DNA of 64,000 nt from CAVXTF01 sp963701375 (GTDB taxonomy: Bacteria; Actinomycetota; Acidimicrobiia; Acidimicrobiales; CAVXTF01): positions 1,364,001-1,428,000 of the forward strand of contig CAVOZT010000004.1 in the NCBI GenBank assembly GCA_963701375.1, given 5' to 3'. The stretch's first letter is position 1. Every line of letters starts with the position of its first letter. Both the position numbers and the translations under genes were made by a program. Positions 1 through 8,366 of this stretch are shown here, one piece after another. The notes beneath the pieces are model-generated. The model had not been told where the DNA came from. It ran no database searches and was given only the letters and a program-made list of their open reading frames with translations.

Positions 1-1
1 C

Positions 2-229
2 AACGACGCGACCGTCACCAATGGCATCGTCACCGCTGAGCAGGCACCGACGTTGGCGCAATCCGCCAGTGACTGGGCGAACCTCGACAACTACGTCATG
101 ACCAAGAACCCGGGTTGGATCCCGCTCATCTACCAGGCGCTCCCGCAGTTCGTAGGGACCAACGTTGAGGGAGCCACGTACAACGGCGACTTGGGCTACG
201 TCGACATAACGACGCTCTGGAAGAAGTGA
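2..229 (+). CDS. Extracellular solute-binding protein, family 5 (C-terminal end)
   Basis: The left edge of the window cuts this gene; only the last 75 codons are present. The readable tail contains NYVMTKNPGWIPLIYQ and ends in GYVDITTLWKK, which resembles the C-terminus of peptide- and nickel-type ABC binding proteins (SBP_bac_5). It would be a secreted lipoprotein that delivers substrate to the transporter encoded just downstream on the same strand: two ATPases and two permeases follow after an 84-base gap. The family assignment rests on this tail plus the operon context, and the substrate cannot be told. Confidence 0.75.
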   Translation, partial: NDATVTNGIVTAEQAPTLAQSASDWANLDNYVMTKNPGWIPLIYQALPQFVGTNVEGATYNGDLGYVDITTLWKK

Positions 230-313
230 TCCGGACGGAGGAGGAGGACAGCACTCGATCCGAGCCTTGTAGCTAGGATCTCGACAACCTAGAGCCCGCC
301 GAGGAGGCCGCAC

Positions 314-1354
314 GTGGCGTTGCTGGAGGTGGTCGACCTCCGGGTCTCCTTCGACACCGACGACGGCGTCGTCGAGGCCGTGCAGGGCATGTCGTTCTCG
401 GTCGAACGCGGCCGGACGCTCGGCATCGTAGGTGAGTCCGGGTCGGGCAAGTCCGTCTCCACCCAGGCGATCATGGGCTTGAGCCCGGGCGCGCACGTGA
501 GCGGTTATGCGTACCTCGACGGTGTCGACCTGCTCGGCATGACCGAGCATCAGTTGCGCTCGGTCCGCGGCGCCCGGATCTCGATGATCTTCCAGGACCC
601 CTTGACGAGCCTGCATCCCCTCTTCCGGGTCGGGCACCAGATCTCCGAGGCGGTGCGGGCACACGAGAAGATCTCGCGCCACGACGCCCTCGACCGCGCC
701 GTCGACATGCTCGGGAAGGTGGGCATCCCCCAACCCGAGCGGCGAGCCCGCGAGTACCCGCATCAGTTCTCAGGAGGTATGAGGCAGCGTGCGATGATCG
801 CGATGGCGCTCGCACTGCGTCCTGCACTCATAATCGCCGACGAGCCGACCACTGCACTGGACGTGACTGTCCAGGCGCAGATCCTCGAGCTTCTCGCCGA
901 TCTGCAGGCTGAGCTCGAGACGGCCGTGATCCTCATCACGCACGATCTGGGTGTCGTCGCCGACGTGGCCGACGACATCGTGATCATGTACGCGGGCCGG
1001 CCGATGGAACGAGCGGACGTCAAGGCCGCGTTCCTCGAACCGCACCACCCGTACACGCAGGGGCTCTTGGAGTCGATACCCGCGTACTCGTCACGTTCCG
1101 GGCGTCTTCACCCGATACGGGGGAACCCTCCCTCGTTGCTCAGACTTCCGAAAGGATGTCCGTTCGCTCCTCGTTGTCCGCATGTTCGCAACGAGTGTCT
1201 CATCGCTCCTCCGCCTCTCAAACCGGTGGGACGGTCAGAAGGACATATCTCAGCGTGCATTCTTCCTGCCGATCACGTTGGGCTGAACCAGCTCGACGAG
1301 GAGAATTCGGCTCCTTCGTACACGAATGGCTCCACGGGGGCGGCGTGGTCGTGA
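314..1354 (+). CDS. Peptide/nickel-type ABC transporter ATP-binding protein (DppD/OppD-like)
   Basis: This is the first of two ATPases energising a peptide-type importer. Walker A (GESGSGKS) lies near residues 40-47, the signature FSGGMRQR near 152-158 and Walker B with DEP near 174-178. The C-terminus carries the oligopeptide-transporter extension with a CPFAPRCP cysteine motif, typical of DppD/OppD. At 346 residues the length is normal. The GTG start is preceded by GAGGAGG at 301-307 with a 6-base spacer. Its stop overlaps the GTG start of the next ATPase (GTGA), which implies translational coupling. Confidence 0.93.
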   Translation: MALLEVVDLRVSFDTDDGVVEAVQGMSFSVERGRTLGIVGESGSGKSVSTQAIMGLSPGAHVSGYAYLDGVDLLGMTEHQLRSVRGARISMIFQDPLTSLHPLFRVGHQISEAVRAHEKISRHDALDRAVDMLGKVGIPQPERRAREYPHQFSGGMRQRAMIAMALALRPALIIADEPTTALDVTVQAQILELLADLQAELETAVILITHDLGVVADVADDIVIMYAGRPMERADVKAAFLEPHHPYTQGLLESIPAYSSRSGRLHPIRGNPPSLLRLPKGCPFAPRCPHVRNECLIAPPPLKPVGRSEGHISACILPADHVGLNQLDEENSAPSYTNGSTGAAWS

Positions 1355-2446
1355 GCGCAACCGACACCGATCAGGGACCCGTCCTGCTCGACGTCAAAGA
1401 CGTCGTGAAGCACTTCCCGGTCAAGGGCCGGGCGCTGCGAGGAATGAGCGCACCCCGCGTACATGCGGTCGACGGGGTGAGCCTTTCCGTTCGCTCCGGC
1501 GAGACGCTCGGTCTCGTAGGCGAGAGTGGTTGCGGGAAGTCGACGCTCGCCAGGGTGATGACGGCTCTCCAGCCGGCAACCGCCGGAAACGTCGTGTTCA
1601 AGGGCCAGGACATCACGAAGCTCCGGCGTGGGCCGATGCGACCCATCCGCCGGCACATCCAAATGGTGTTCCAGGACCCCTACGGGTCGCTCAATCCTCG
1701 TCGGCGAGTGGGTTCGATTCTTGGCGACCCCTTCGCGGTCCACGGCATTGCGTCAGGCGCCGACCGAAAACGGCGCGTACAGGAGCTCATGGAGGTCGTA
1801 GGACTCAGCCCCGAGCATTTCAACCGCTTTCCCGCCGAATTCTCCGGTGGCCAGAGGCAGCGGATAGGAATTGCGCCGCGCTTTGGCGCTCCGCCCCGAC
1901 CTCATCGTGTGCGACGAGCCGGTTTCTGCACTCGACGTCTCGATCCAGGCGCAGGTTCTCAATCTGATCGAGGATCTCCAGGTCGAGTTCGGCCTGACTT
2001 ATGTCTTCATCGCACACGACTTGTCCGTGGTGCGTCACGTGAGCAATCGCGTGGCTGTCATGTACCTGGGCCGGATCGCGGAGATAGGACCGGTCGAGGA
2101 GATCTACAGCAGAGCCAGGCACCCGTATACCGCGTCGCTGCTTTCGGCGGTCCCGACGGTCGAGGTTGCCAGAGGCGGCAAAAGGCGCGAGCGGGTCATC
2201 CTCGAAGGTGGCGTCCCTTCTTCGATCAACCCGCCGACCGGCTGTCGTTTCCACCCGAGGTGCCCGAAGGCGCAGGACATCTGCAGCCAGGTGGAGCCCG
2301 AGCTTCGGCCGGTCGAAGAAGGCGCAGTTCAGCACCTCGTTGCCTGCCACTTCCCGGTGGAAAGGCACGACACTCTCGCTGCGGCTTCGTGGGAAGACAC
2401 AGGCGACTCCCTCGGCGCGCCCGCAGCATCGGAGAACGAGAAGTGA
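1351..2446 (+). CDS. Peptide-type ABC transporter ATP-binding protein (DppF/OppF-like), frameshifted
   Basis: This is the second ATPase of the importer. Walker A GESGCGKS is near residue 57-64, QMVFQDPYGSLNP marks the Q-loop, and FSGGQRQRIGIA is the signature. Directly after the signature the frame breaks near 1876-1877 (a CC pair). The rest (RALALRPDLIVCDEPVSALD and the C-terminal CRFHPRCP motif) continues in the next frame to the TGA at 2444. Removing one C restores RIGIARALALRPD, a standard sequence for this family. The start is the GTG overlapping the previous stop. Either the gene is inactivated or, more likely, the base is a sequence error, because all flanking genes are intact. Confidence 0.88.
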
Positions 2447-3408
2447 GTTACAGCCTCGCCGAGATGCTGACCGGCAAAGAGCCGGATTTCGTTCCGGATC
2501 TCGTAGAGGCACAGGTGCAAGGTCGGACTCCGCTCCAGCTCGCTTGGAGACGGCTCCGCCGCGACAAGGTGAGCATGATCTCACTCGGATTCGTCGTCTT
2601 TCTTTGTCTCGTCGCCATATTCGCCCCGTTGCTCACCGCACTCATCGGGCATCCACCCAATACCCAGTACTCGAACACCGGGCTGTCGATCTACGACCAC
2701 CCTGTCGGGCCGTCCAAGGCGTTCCTGCTCGGTACCGACGATCTCGGCCGTGACGTTCTCTCACGCCTTGTCTACGGCTCCCGGATTTCGCTCGAAGTCG
2801 GGATCGGCGCAACCGTTCTTGCGCTTGTCTTCGGGCTTTTGCTCGGGCTGGTATCGGGCTACTACGGCGGCAGGATCGATGCGGTAATCGCCCGCTTCAT
2901 CGACATCCTTCTTGCGTTCCCGGTGCTCCTGTTCGCGATCGCACTGGTCGCGCGCTTCGGTCCGAGTCTGTCGCTCATTCTCTTCGTCATAGCGCTGTTC
3001 CAATGGCCGCTGATAGCGCGCCTGGTTCGCGGACAGGTCATAGCCCTGCGCGAACGCGAGTTCGTCGAAGCCGCGCACTCCCTAGGTTCCAGCGGTCTGC
3101 GGATAATGTTCGTCGAGATCCTTCCGAACCTGATCGCACTCGCGATCGTGTACGCAACACTATTGATTCCGGTCAACATCGTCCTCGAGGCGACTCTTTC
3201 CTACCTCGGTCTCGGGATCCAACCGCCGACCGCTTCATGGGGGAACATGATCTCTGAGGCGCAGACAGGCGACCTCTACACGATCGCATGGTGGTTCTTG
3301 GTCTTCCCGTGCATCGCTCTGTTCCTCACGACTCTCGCGTTCAACCTGCTCGGTGACGGGTTGCGCGACGCTCTCGATCCGCGCCAGGGTCGTTCGCAGG
3401 TGGGGTGA
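2443..3408 (+). CDS. Peptide-type ABC transporter permease (DppC-like)
   Basis: This inner-membrane permease belongs to the BPD_transp_1 family. After a cytosolic N-terminus of about 45 residues come hydrophobic segments, the DppC-type motif GTDDLGRDVLSRLVYGSR, and an EAA loop (EFVEAAHSLGSSGLRIMF) that contacts the ATPases. The GTG start overlaps the stop of the upstream ATPase by GTGA. The 321-residue length fits the family. Usually DppB precedes DppC; here the order is reversed, with the DppB-like gene 6 bases downstream. Confidence 0.92.
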   Translation: MSYSLAEMLTGKEPDFVPDLVEAQVQGRTPLQLAWRRLRRDKVSMISLGFVVFLCLVAIFAPLLTALIGHPPNTQYSNTGLSIYDHPVGPSKAFLLGTDDLGRDVLSRLVYGSRISLEVGIGATVLALVFGLLLGLVSGYYGGRIDAVIARFIDILLAFPVLLFAIALVARFGPSLSLILFVIALFQWPLIARLVRGQVIALREREFVEAAHSLGSSGLRIMFVEILPNLIALAIVYATLLIPVNIVLEATLSYLGLGIQPPTASWGNMISEAQTGDLYTIAWWFLVFPCIALFLTTLAFNLLGDGLRDALDPRQGRSQVG

Positions 3409-3414
3409 CGACCG

Positions 3415-4383
3415 ATGGCGATGGCGAAGTTCATCCTGAAGCGACTCGTCTACCTGGTGTTCGTAGTTCTCATCATCACGCTCGTCACCTACGTCGTCTT
3501 CTTCGCAGGCAACGGGTCGAACCTGGCTGCGAGGTTCGCCGGTCGCGCCGCAACGCCGCTCGCCGTTCACGCCGCCTACATACGGCTCGGCCTCGAGCAC
3601 GGCTTCTGGTACCAGTACTGGCAGTACCTCGTCGGGTTGGTGCACGGCAGCTTCGGCCTCGATTTCCAGAACCAGGTACCCGTGACGAGCGAGGTTTCGC
3701 GAGCCTTACCGGTCACGGCGTCGCTCGTCGTCGGAGGGGTGGTCCTCTGGCTGATCATCGGGATCCCGATAGGGATCATGTCGGCGGTGCACCCGCGTAC
3801 TATCCGGGACCGTGCGGGGACGCTGTTCGCTCTCACGTTCTTGTCGTTGCCGCTGTTCGTCCTCGGAGTCCTCGCCCTGCTGGTCTTCTACTTCTACCTG
3901 ACCAAGGCGGGCATCCATTGGTTCCCCTCCGCTGGGTACGTCGGGTTCAGCCAGAGCCCGGCTCAGTGGTTCGTTCACCTCCTGCTGCCCTGGTTCACCC
4001 TCGCCCTCGCTCAAGCGGCCATCTACACGCGTCTCATCCGCAGCTCGCTTCTCGACACGCTGGGCGAGGACTACATCAGGACCGCGAGGGCAAAAGGGCT
4101 TTCACGATGGATGGTCATCTACAAGCACGGTCTGCGTGCCGCGCTGACTCCCGTCACCACGCAGCTCGGCATCGACATCGGGCAGTTGCTCGCAGGAGCG
4201 ATCGTCACCGAGCGCGTGTTCTCCCTCACGGGCCTCGGACAGCTGTCCCTGAACTCGATCTTCGCAGGTGACCTGCCGGTGGTCGCAGCCGTCGTGCTGC
4301 TTGCGGCCGTGTTCATCGTCGTGATGAACACCATCGTCGACATCGTCTATGCGTTCTTGGACCCGAGGGTGCGCCTCTCCTAA
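3415..4383 (+). CDS. Peptide-type ABC transporter permease (DppB-like)
   Basis: This is the second permease subunit of the importer. An N-terminal segment (FILKRLVYLVFVVLIITLV) typical of DppB is followed by several hydrophobic helices, an EAA-type loop (EDYIRTARAKGLSRWMV) and the conserved tail VYAFLDPRVRLS. The length of 322 residues is normal for DppB. It is the last gene of the operon. Its 3' end is overlapped on the other strand by the tail of the DUF1028 gene as read, a 282-base convergent overlap that is discussed under findings. Confidence 0.93.
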   Translation: MAMAKFILKRLVYLVFVVLIITLVTYVVFFAGNGSNLAARFAGRAATPLAVHAAYIRLGLEHGFWYQYWQYLVGLVHGSFGLDFQNQVPVTSEVSRALPVTASLVVGGVVLWLIIGIPIGIMSAVHPRTIRDRAGTLFALTFLSLPLFVLGVLALLVFYFYLTKAGIHWFPSAGYVGFSQSPAQWFVHLLLPWFTLALAQAAIYTRLIRSSLLDTLGEDYIRTARAKGLSRWMVIYKHGLRAALTPVTTQLGIDIGQLLAGAIVTERVFSLTGLGQLSLNSIFAGDLPVVAAVVLLAAVFIVVMNTIVDIVYAFLDPRVRLS

Positions 4384-5247
4384 CAGCTCCGTCAGGTACC
4401 GACGCGGCTCGCGCATCACCCGCAGGACCACAGGATCGATCACCTCTGCGTCGGGAACCCGTTCCTCCAGATTCTCGACGCCTGCCCAGTCCCAGAGTGC
4501 CTTTCTCACGTCGGCTGCCCGTTCTCCCCTGGGCGGGTGGCCGAGACTGACGAGAAGGCTCGCGACTTCGGAGACAAGGGGCGGTTTGAGCGCGAGCAGG
4601 TCTTCGGGGCGAGAGCTACCGAAGTAAAGATCGTGCAGGTCGAGCAGTCTTGCCAGCTCGCTCACCGGTGTGGGGTGATCGTCGACGCGAAGATCGGCGA
4701 GCACGTCGTTTCCGCCGCCATATCCGGCCCCCGGGCTCACGACGAGCAAGGCGGCACTCTGACGACCTCGCCGGTCACCGCCGGCGGAGTCTCCGGCCGA
4801 CAGGGCTGCAAAAAGGCGTCTGGCAAGCAGCGGCTCGTCTTCGGAGTCCTGCCACGCACCTTGCATGGACTCGACCACCTCGGATCCGGTCAGGATGTTT
4901 CCCTGGATGGCGTACCCTTCGCCCGCTACGCCACCGGCCCACGGGTTGCACTCTCTGCCGGTGAACGTTGCGGCGCCGCCGTGTGCGTCCACCAGACCGA
5001 CCTGGCGTTGCTCGCGACGGTCATCACCGGAGACGAGTGAGTCGAGGGTCTGCTGGGCGTCGCTTCCGGCGTTGAGCAGTGCGAGGCCTCCCAGCCGGTA
5101 GGCGAGGTTGGCGTACGACTGCGTCGCAATTGCGCCGGTCCCGGCCTGCGCCGCGGGGACGTAGGCGCCGACGGCGAGGAACTTGGAGGCGACCGCGACT
5201 CCCCAGCTCGTTGCGTCGTTCGAACGGGCGACTATCGAGAATGTCAA
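4102..5247 (-). CDS. DUF1028 family protein (Ntn-hydrolase-like), C-terminus uncertain
   Basis: The N-terminus TFSIVARSNDATSWGVAVASKFLAVGAYVP and GTGAIATQSYAN are hallmarks of the DUF1028 family, whose fold resembles Ntn hydrolases with a processed N-terminal residue. The function is unknown; members often sit near peptide transporters and peptidases, as here. The start is TTG with AGGAG six bases upstream. Family-like sequence ends near residue 290 (RRYLTELL). The frame then runs 282 bases antisense through the permease gene as a charged, low-quality tail. A TAG sits in the adjacent frame exactly at that point (TGTTAG), so a one-base error near 4385 would give a normal length. The stop is therefore doubtful. 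Confidence 0.8.
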   Translation of the reverse strand: MTFSIVARSNDATSWGVAVASKFLAVGAYVPAAQAGTGAIATQSYANLAYRLGGLALLNAGSDAQQTLDSLVSGDDRREQRQVGLVDAHGGAATFTGRECNPWAGGVAGEGYAIQGNILTGSEVVESMQGAWQDSEDEPLLARRLFAALSAGDSAGGDRRGRQSAALLVVSPGAGYGGGNDVLADLRVDDHPTPVSELARLLDLHDLYFGSSRPEDLLALKPPLVSEVASLLVSLGHPPRGERAADVRKALWDWAGVENLEERVPDAEVIDPVVLRVMREPRRYLTELLGEAHPRVQERIDDVDDGVHHDDEHGRKQHDGCDHRQVTCEDRVQGQLSEAREGEHALGDDRSCEQLPDVDAELRGDGSQRGTQTVLVDDHPS

Positions 5248-5491
5248 GGCACGCTCCTAGAAAGAGGCTCACCACTCGTGCCCGAGATGCTGAGTTCCGA
5301 ACAGACTTACCCGAATTCGCGCCGAGGCATCGCTCTCGGCGCAGTTCGGACCGCAAACGGAATGCAAACGGAATGCGGGGTCCGCTTCTGGTACCCGGGA
5401 TCCACCAGGCGGCCTGTCAAGGGTGATTCCATTGGGGTGCAAGTGTGTGGGTACTCACAGAAGGCAACCGCCAGTACCTGAAAGGCCGGAA

Positions 5492-5851
5492 GTGGACACG
5501 TCACGAAGGTTCGAACCTCTCGTCAGTTCAGCTGTCGACGTCCGGCGTTTCGTGGAGTCCGCCCTTTCTCAGTGGCATGTCGACGACGAGCTCGTGGGCT
5601 TCCTCGCCAACGAGCTTGCGACGAATGCCATCCTCCACGCGAGGACCCCTTTCGAGGTTCGCCTCATCCGTGACGAGACAACGTGCCGCATCGAGGTCAC
5701 AGACTCGAATCCGAGGATGCCGGTGCTCCAACCGATTCCCCCGGAGTCCCCGAGCGGGCACGGCATGATGATCATGAACAGGCAGGCCCTCTCCTGGGGT
5801 GTGGACCCCGAGCCGGAAGGAAAGACAGTTTGGTGTGTCGTCGCGTGCTGA
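5492..5851 (+). CDS. Anti-sigma-factor-type ATP-binding protein (HATPase_c_2, RsbW-like)
   Basis: A small GHKL-type ATPase like the RsbW/SpoIIAB anti-sigma kinases. The N-box is NELATNAILHA, the G1 region is VTDSNPRMP and the G2 box is SGHGMMIM. At 119 residues it consists of the single domain. In actinobacteria such proteins switch sigma factors or anti-anti-sigma partners by phosphorylation; no partner is adjacent, so the role is inferred from the family. The GTG start was chosen because AAAGG lies six bases upstream. An in-frame GTG at 5423 would add 23 residues without family resemblance. Confidence 0.85.
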   Translation: MDTSRRFEPLVSSAVDVRRFVESALSQWHVDDELVGFLANELATNAILHARTPFEVRLIRDETTCRIEVTDSNPRMPVLQPIPPESPSGHGMMIMNRQALSWGVDPEPEGKTVWCVVAC

Positions 5852-5862
5852 GATGATCTGAG

Positions 5863-6762
5863 GTGAGTCGCAAAGACCTGCGCGTACATCTCGTGGACGG
5901 CACGTACGAGTTGTTCAGACACTTCTTCGGTCAGCCCGCGCGGAGCTCTCCGGGTGGTACCGAAGTTGGTGCCGCACTTGGCGTCGTCACTTCTCTCGTC
6001 TCGATGCTCTCCGCAGGCGCGACTCACATCGGGGTCGCGACGGATCACGTGATCGAGTCGTTCCGCAACGACCTGTGGCCGACTTACAAGACCGGTGCCG
6101 GAGTGCCAGACGCGTTGCTGGATCAGTTCGGCGTTCTCGAGATTCTCGTGGAAGCTCTCGGAGTGACGCTGTGGCCGATGGTCGAGCTCGAGGCCGACGA
6201 CGCGATGGCCTCGGCCGCACACACCGCGGCGTCAGACTCGCGTGTGGAACAGGTGTTTCTGTGCACCCCCGACAAGGATCTCGCACAGTGCGTCATCGGA
6301 CGACGAGTCGTGCAGTTAGACCGAAGAACCGAGGTGGTCACCGACGAGGAAGGTGTTTGGTCGAAGTTCGGGGTCGCTCCCGGCTCGATCCCGGATTGGC
6401 TCGCGCTGGTGGGGGACAGCGCGGACGGCTTCCCGGGGCTTTCCGGTTGGGGCAAGAAGTCTGCCTCCTCGGTACTCGCGCACTACGGCCATCTTGCCGA
6501 CATCCCCGACGACATCTCCAAGTGGGACGAGGGCGTCAGAAGCTCTGTTCGAAGCGCTCCGAAGCTTGCCGCGGTCCTGGCCGCAGAACGCGAGCTCGCT
6601 GAGTTGTTCTTGGATCTGGCGACCCTGCGGGTGGAAAGCGACCTGCTGACCGATGTCGACGAGCTCGAATGGAGAGGACCGACTGAAGCATTCGCCGACG
6701 TCTGTGCCCAGCTCGGGTCCAAGGGTCTCGCCGGCCGAGCCGCAGCGGTCGTTCGGCGCTGA
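5863..6762 (+). CDS. Stand-alone 5'-3' exonuclease (PolA N-terminal / flap-nuclease family)
   Basis: A structure-specific 5' nuclease without a polymerase part. The metal-binding and active-site motifs are all present: HLVDGTYELF, LEADDAMAS, TPDKDLAQCV and VGDSADGFPGLSGWGKKSA (a helix-3-turn-helix DNA-binding motif). With 299 residues it matches free-standing exonucleases such as ExoIX-like enzymes or the N-terminal third of DNA polymerase I. The start is GTG, 11 bases after the anti-sigma gene on the same strand. Expected roles are removal of RNA primers or flaps in replication and repair, inferred from the family. Confidence 0.92.
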   Translation: MSRKDLRVHLVDGTYELFRHFFGQPARSSPGGTEVGAALGVVTSLVSMLSAGATHIGVATDHVIESFRNDLWPTYKTGAGVPDALLDQFGVLEILVEALGVTLWPMVELEADDAMASAAHTAASDSRVEQVFLCTPDKDLAQCVIGRRVVQLDRRTEVVTDEEGVWSKFGVAPGSIPDWLALVGDSADGFPGLSGWGKKSASSVLAHYGHLADIPDDISKWDEGVRSSVRSAPKLAAVLAAERELAELFLDLATLRVESDLLTDVDELEWRGPTEAFADVCAQLGSKGLAGRAAAVVRR

Positions 6763-6775
6763 CGGGAGCGCAGGC

Positions 6776-7009
6776 TCAGTTCGAGGGCTCTTTGCGGTCC
6801 TCCGCGGGGTGCTCGACTATGGCGACCACTCTCGAGGTCATGAATCGCGCTGTCCGAACGGGGGTTCCGGTCCGGGTCACTTCCGTCACTTCGAACTGAC
6901 CCCGTGCTGTGGAGATTTCAACCCTGCGACCCGCTCGGCTGGCAGTGACCTCGAAGTGCTCCACCCCCTCGCCCACGTCGACCAGCACCTCGACCCTGTC
7001 ACCCTTCAC
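6776..7009 (-). CDS. Small hypothetical protein (77 aa)
   Basis: A 77-residue protein rich in beta-prone, alternating hydrophobic and charged sequence (DRVEVLVDVGEGVEHFEV, TSRVVAIVEH). I recognise no family. It has actinobacterial codon use and a plausible leaderless start: the GTG lies six bases after a TAATCT -10-like hexamer, with no Shine-Dalgarno upstream. It converges with the exonuclease gene and is flanked upstream by the IS30 element. It may be a small binding or single-beta-barrel protein, but that is a guess. Confidence 0.5.
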   Translation of the reverse strand: MKGDRVEVLVDVGEGVEHFEVTASRAGRRVEISTARGQFEVTEVTRTGTPVRTARFMTSRVVAIVEHPAEDRKEPSN

Positions 7010-7015
7010 ACCACA

Positions 7016-7021
7016 AGATTA
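7016..7021 (-). promoter_or_regulatory. Putative -10 hexamer of a leaderless transcript
   Basis: The minus strand reads TAATCT, fitting the actinobacterial TANNNT -10 pattern, six bases before the GTG of the 77-residue gene. No -35 is evident. Transcription starting on that GTG would make the message leaderless, which is common in actinobacteria. Confidence 0.35.
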
Positions 7022-7085
7022 AGTCGAGGGTGGGTCGGCCGAGGGTTTTCATCCCCTAAGTGCACACAGGTGTTCCCTAAAACGT

Positions 7086-7104
7086 AATTGGCGGATTCAA
7101 GTGG
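7086..7104. repeat. IS30 left inverted repeat (candidate)
   Basis: This matches the reverse complement of 8294-8312 at 14 of 19 bases, with common blocks TGGCG and TCAAG. It overlaps the transposase stop codon, as often happens in compact IS elements. Confidence 0.5.
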
Positions 7105-8239
7105 TCAGAGCAAGGAGCTCGGCGAATCGCTCCGATGGTTTCATGAATCCGAGTCGTTTGCGAGGTCTGTCGTTAAGGCTCTCGGCGATGTCGTCCAGAT
7201 CGGACTCTGAGAACCTCGAGAGATCCGTGCCCTTCGGCATGTACTGGCGCAGAAGGCCGTTCGTGTTCTCGTTGCTCGGGCGCTGCCAAGGTGAGTGAGG
7301 GTCACAGAAGTAGACCGCGATGCCCGTGTCGACGGTGAAGGCTGCGTGTCTCGCCATCTCTGCGCCCTGATCCCAGGTGACGGTCTTCATGAGTTGGCCG
7401 GGGAGCTTCGAGACGGCGTTTCTCATGGAGAGATCGACCTTGTCTGCGGTCTTTCCGTCGGGCAGGTGGAGCAGCATCAGGTAGCCGGTCGAACGCTCGA
7501 CCAGGGTTCCGACAGCAGATGCGTGGTCCTTTCCGATGATCAGGTCCCCCTCCCAGTGTCCGGGGACGCTTCTGTCGGCGGCTTCTGGCGGGCGCTCTGA
7601 GATCATGACCTTGTCGGGCACCGGGCCCCAGTGGGCCCTGGGGGCGTTCTTTTGTCTTCGCTCCGCGCGCCCGGATCGTAAACAGCGGTAGAGCTCTGTT
7701 TTGAGCTCGCCTCTGCCCTGGACGTAGATGCTCTTGTAGATCGTCTCGTGCGACACCCACATCATCGGATCGTCAGGGAACTCGATTGGCAAGCGCTTGG
7801 AGATCTGCTCGGGGGACCACCAGCGCTGCAAGTAGTGAGTGACGACCTTTTGGAGCCTCGGGTCTTCGAACTTGAAACCCTTCGGACGTCTTGCGCACTT
7901 GTAGGCCTTGAGCTGGGCATCTGTTGCCCGGTAGCTGTCGCGGTCGCCGTTTTTGGCCACCTCCCTCGTCACGGTCGAGACGCAACGCCCGAGGCGTCTC
8001 GCTATCTCGGTGTAGGTCTCACCGCGGGCGATCCCCAAAGAGATCTCCTCGCGATCAGCGAGCTTCAACCCACCCCTTGTCGACCACGTCGTCCAGTCGG
8101 CCTGCTCTTTTCGCCTGGAGTGGATCATGACGGTCGAGAGATGACACCCGACCTCGACGGCCACCTCCTTTAGAGGCCTCCCCTCCCTGCACAGCCGGCG
8201 GATCCGGCGCTTCTGATCGAACGTAAGACGACGTGCCAT
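7097..8239 (-). CDS. IS30 family transposase
   Basis: The 380-residue transposase has the IS30 layout. An N-terminal helix-turn-helix region (RRLTFDQKRRIRRLCREG) is followed by a second one (ISLGIARGETYTEIARRLGR with VSTVTREV) and by the DDE integrase core. The core shows HWEGDLIIG (first Asp), TWDQGAEMARH (second Asp) and CDPHSPWQRPSNENTNGLLRQY (Glu). The ATG start was chosen because GGGAGG precedes it and because the sequence further upstream is unlike the family. The frame is complete, so the element may be active. Confidence 0.95.
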   Translation of the reverse strand: MARRLTFDQKRRIRRLCREGRPLKEVAVEVGCHLSTVMIHSRRKEQADWTTWSTRGGLKLADREEISLGIARGETYTEIARRLGRCVSTVTREVAKNGDRDSYRATDAQLKAYKCARRPKGFKFEDPRLQKVVTHYLQRWWSPEQISKRLPIEFPDDPMMWVSHETIYKSIYVQGRGELKTELYRCLRSGRAERRQKNAPRAHWGPVPDKVMISERPPEAADRSVPGHWEGDLIIGKDHASAVGTLVERSTGYLMLLHLPDGKTADKVDLSMRNAVSKLPGQLMKTVTWDQGAEMARHAAFTVDTGIAVYFCDPHSPWQRPSNENTNGLLRQYMPKGTDLSRFSESDLDDIAESLNDRPRKRLGFMKPSERFAELLALTT

Positions 8240-8293
8240 CGCAACCTCCCGGGTCGGCCAAAGGCTTCCTGACCCGCCGAGGATTTCCGCGCA

Positions 8294-8312
8294 CCGCTTG
8301 AGAACGCCATTT
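8294..8312. repeat. IS30 right inverted repeat (candidate)
   Basis: This is the partner of the left repeat and lies about 55 bases upstream of the transposase start codon, between it and the L,D-transpeptidase stop. Agreement is 14 of 19 bases. Confidence 0.5.
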
Positions 8313-8366
8313 CTGGTCCGAAGGTCGGCATCCCCAGGTCGGCGTCCCCTCGACTCGCCCAGGCGG

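Larger units (their letters stand above)
7086..8312 (-). mobile_element. IS30-family insertion sequence
   Basis: An element of about 1.23 kb holds a single complete transposase gene flanked by imperfect terminal inverted repeats. The left end 7086-7104 and the reverse complement of 8294-8312 agree at 14 of 19 positions, sharing TGGCG and TCAAG blocks. The exact ends and the target duplication cannot be fixed from one copy. The element sits between the small 77-residue gene and the 3' end of the L,D-transpeptidase operon, and disrupts no recognisable gene. Confidence 0.75.

Noticed and set aside
1156..3408. A 750-codon open frame covering half of an ATPase and the whole DppC permease
   Set aside because: The middle third is out-of-frame ATPase sequence. 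The true genes are the frameshifted ATPase (1351-2446) and the permease starting at the GTGA overlap.
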